Part shown: positions 44,115 through 44,460 of the stretch, one piece after another
Position numbering within the stretch: the first letter of the stretch is position 1
Layout of the letters: each line of letters starts with the position of its first letter
Origin: Saprospiraceae bacterium
GTDB lineage: Bacteria; Bacteroidota; Bacteroidia; Chitinophagales; Saprospiraceae
Assembly (NCBI GenBank): GCA_015490175.1
Contig: WFYJ01000248.1
Location: 1-44,460, forward strand
Length of the DNA: 44,460 nt
Reading direction: 5' to 3'
Program-made: the position numbers and the translations under genes
Notes under the pieces: model-generated
Seen by the model: only the letters and a program-made list of their open reading frames with translations
Told to the model about the DNA's origin: nothing
The model's database searches: none

Positions 44115-44460
44115 GCGGGAGCAGATGCGCGTGAGGTTGCGTTTCGTGGTCGAAAGATCATTCAGTTACACAGAGCGCCACTGAGCATGCACTGATTTTC
44201 ACAGAGTTGCAAACTATAAACCCTAAACCCTCAGCCATCGCAACCAGATTTCCTCAACCACTTTGAGGTGCGTGTATACTCAACGCAATCCGGTTTGGGA
44301 ATTTTTGATGATGGTCATTTTGAGATTGAGAGATGGAGCGACGGAGTGACCAGAGCGATGGAGTGAAGGAGTGAGCGAGTGAAGGAGTTAGGAGAGAAGT
44401 AGAGAGTGTGAGTGAGCGATTGCGCAAACTGCGCGACAACTGCGTCTTCTGCGGCTGAAA
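44115..44460 (+). repeat. Terminal repeat mosaic (B, heptamers, D, C, GAGTGA array, module start)
   Basis: Repeat B (44154-44213) is followed by TAAACCC heptamers (about 44216-44232), block D (44236-44277), block C (44273-44318) and GGAGCGACGGAGTGA arrays (about 44330-44412). The last 40 bases (GCGCAAACTGCG on) begin another inverted MITE-interior module, which runs off the window. No gene was found. Confidence 0.6.

Overview
The window looks like a GC-rich member of the Bacteroidota, most likely from the Saprospiria (inference). The support is type IX secretion (T9SS) parts (PorQ-like, PorE-like), two cargo proteins with T9SS C-terminal signals (one type A, one CHU_C/gliding type), many lipoproteins, an M4 peptidase, and start regions carrying a TAnnTTTG-like -7 box. 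It is ordinary chromosome. I saw no rRNA, tRNA, CRISPR array, prophage or intact transposase.

Layout. 1-5.1 kb: tail of a small Cys-containing peptide, a six-bladed propeller lipoprotein, and on the minus strand an M4 metallopeptidase and a small lipoprotein. 5.3-8.5 kb: a small Lys/Ala/Cys-rich secreted protein with a strong terminator, an Arc-like repressor, an AT-rich regulatory island, then a MORN-like lipoprotein with porQ. 8.6-13.9 kb: cation/proton antiporter, heptose-phosphate adenylyltransferase-like gene, small coiled-coil membrane protein, beta-lactamase-fold lipoprotein, secreted EEP-fold phosphodiesterase. 14-20.9 kb: FadH-like flavoenzyme, PKD/CHU_C adhesin-like protein, purD, lipoprotein. 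21-24.6 kb: Nudix hydrolase, SPT/KBL-like acyltransferase and CBS-like synthase (a possible sulfonolipid or sphingolipid pair), interleaved with two copies of a MITE. 25-28.9 kb: MltD-like transglycosylase, degenerate PAP2 membrane protein, unknown gene, with large repeat-filled spacers. 29-44 kb, all on the plus strand: porE-like lipoprotein, ybjQ, smpB, ornithine-cyclodeaminase homologue, MFS transporter, ogt, macrodomain protein, coaD, HAD hydrolase, a tandem-cyclase/NTPase/TPR protein built like animal soluble adenylyl cyclase, an SdiA-regulated-like lipoprotein and the E2 subunit of 2-oxoglutarate dehydrogenase.

The most unusual content is not a gene. (1) A short hairpin-like word, TTT + stem + GNAA + complementary stem, occurs at least 34 times, inside genes in all reading phases and in gene leaders. 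Its stem changes in a compensating way (GCC/GGC, GGC/GCC, GC/GC) while the loop stays GAAA, GGAA or GCAA. (2) Nearly every long spacer is a mosaic of a few shared modules: heptamer arrays, GAGTGA-type arrays, ACCGATT-type arrays and two unique blocks here named C and D. (3) Two near-full-length MITEs with 8- and 9-bp target duplications carry different heptamer arrays in the same internal slot. Function is unknown for all three.
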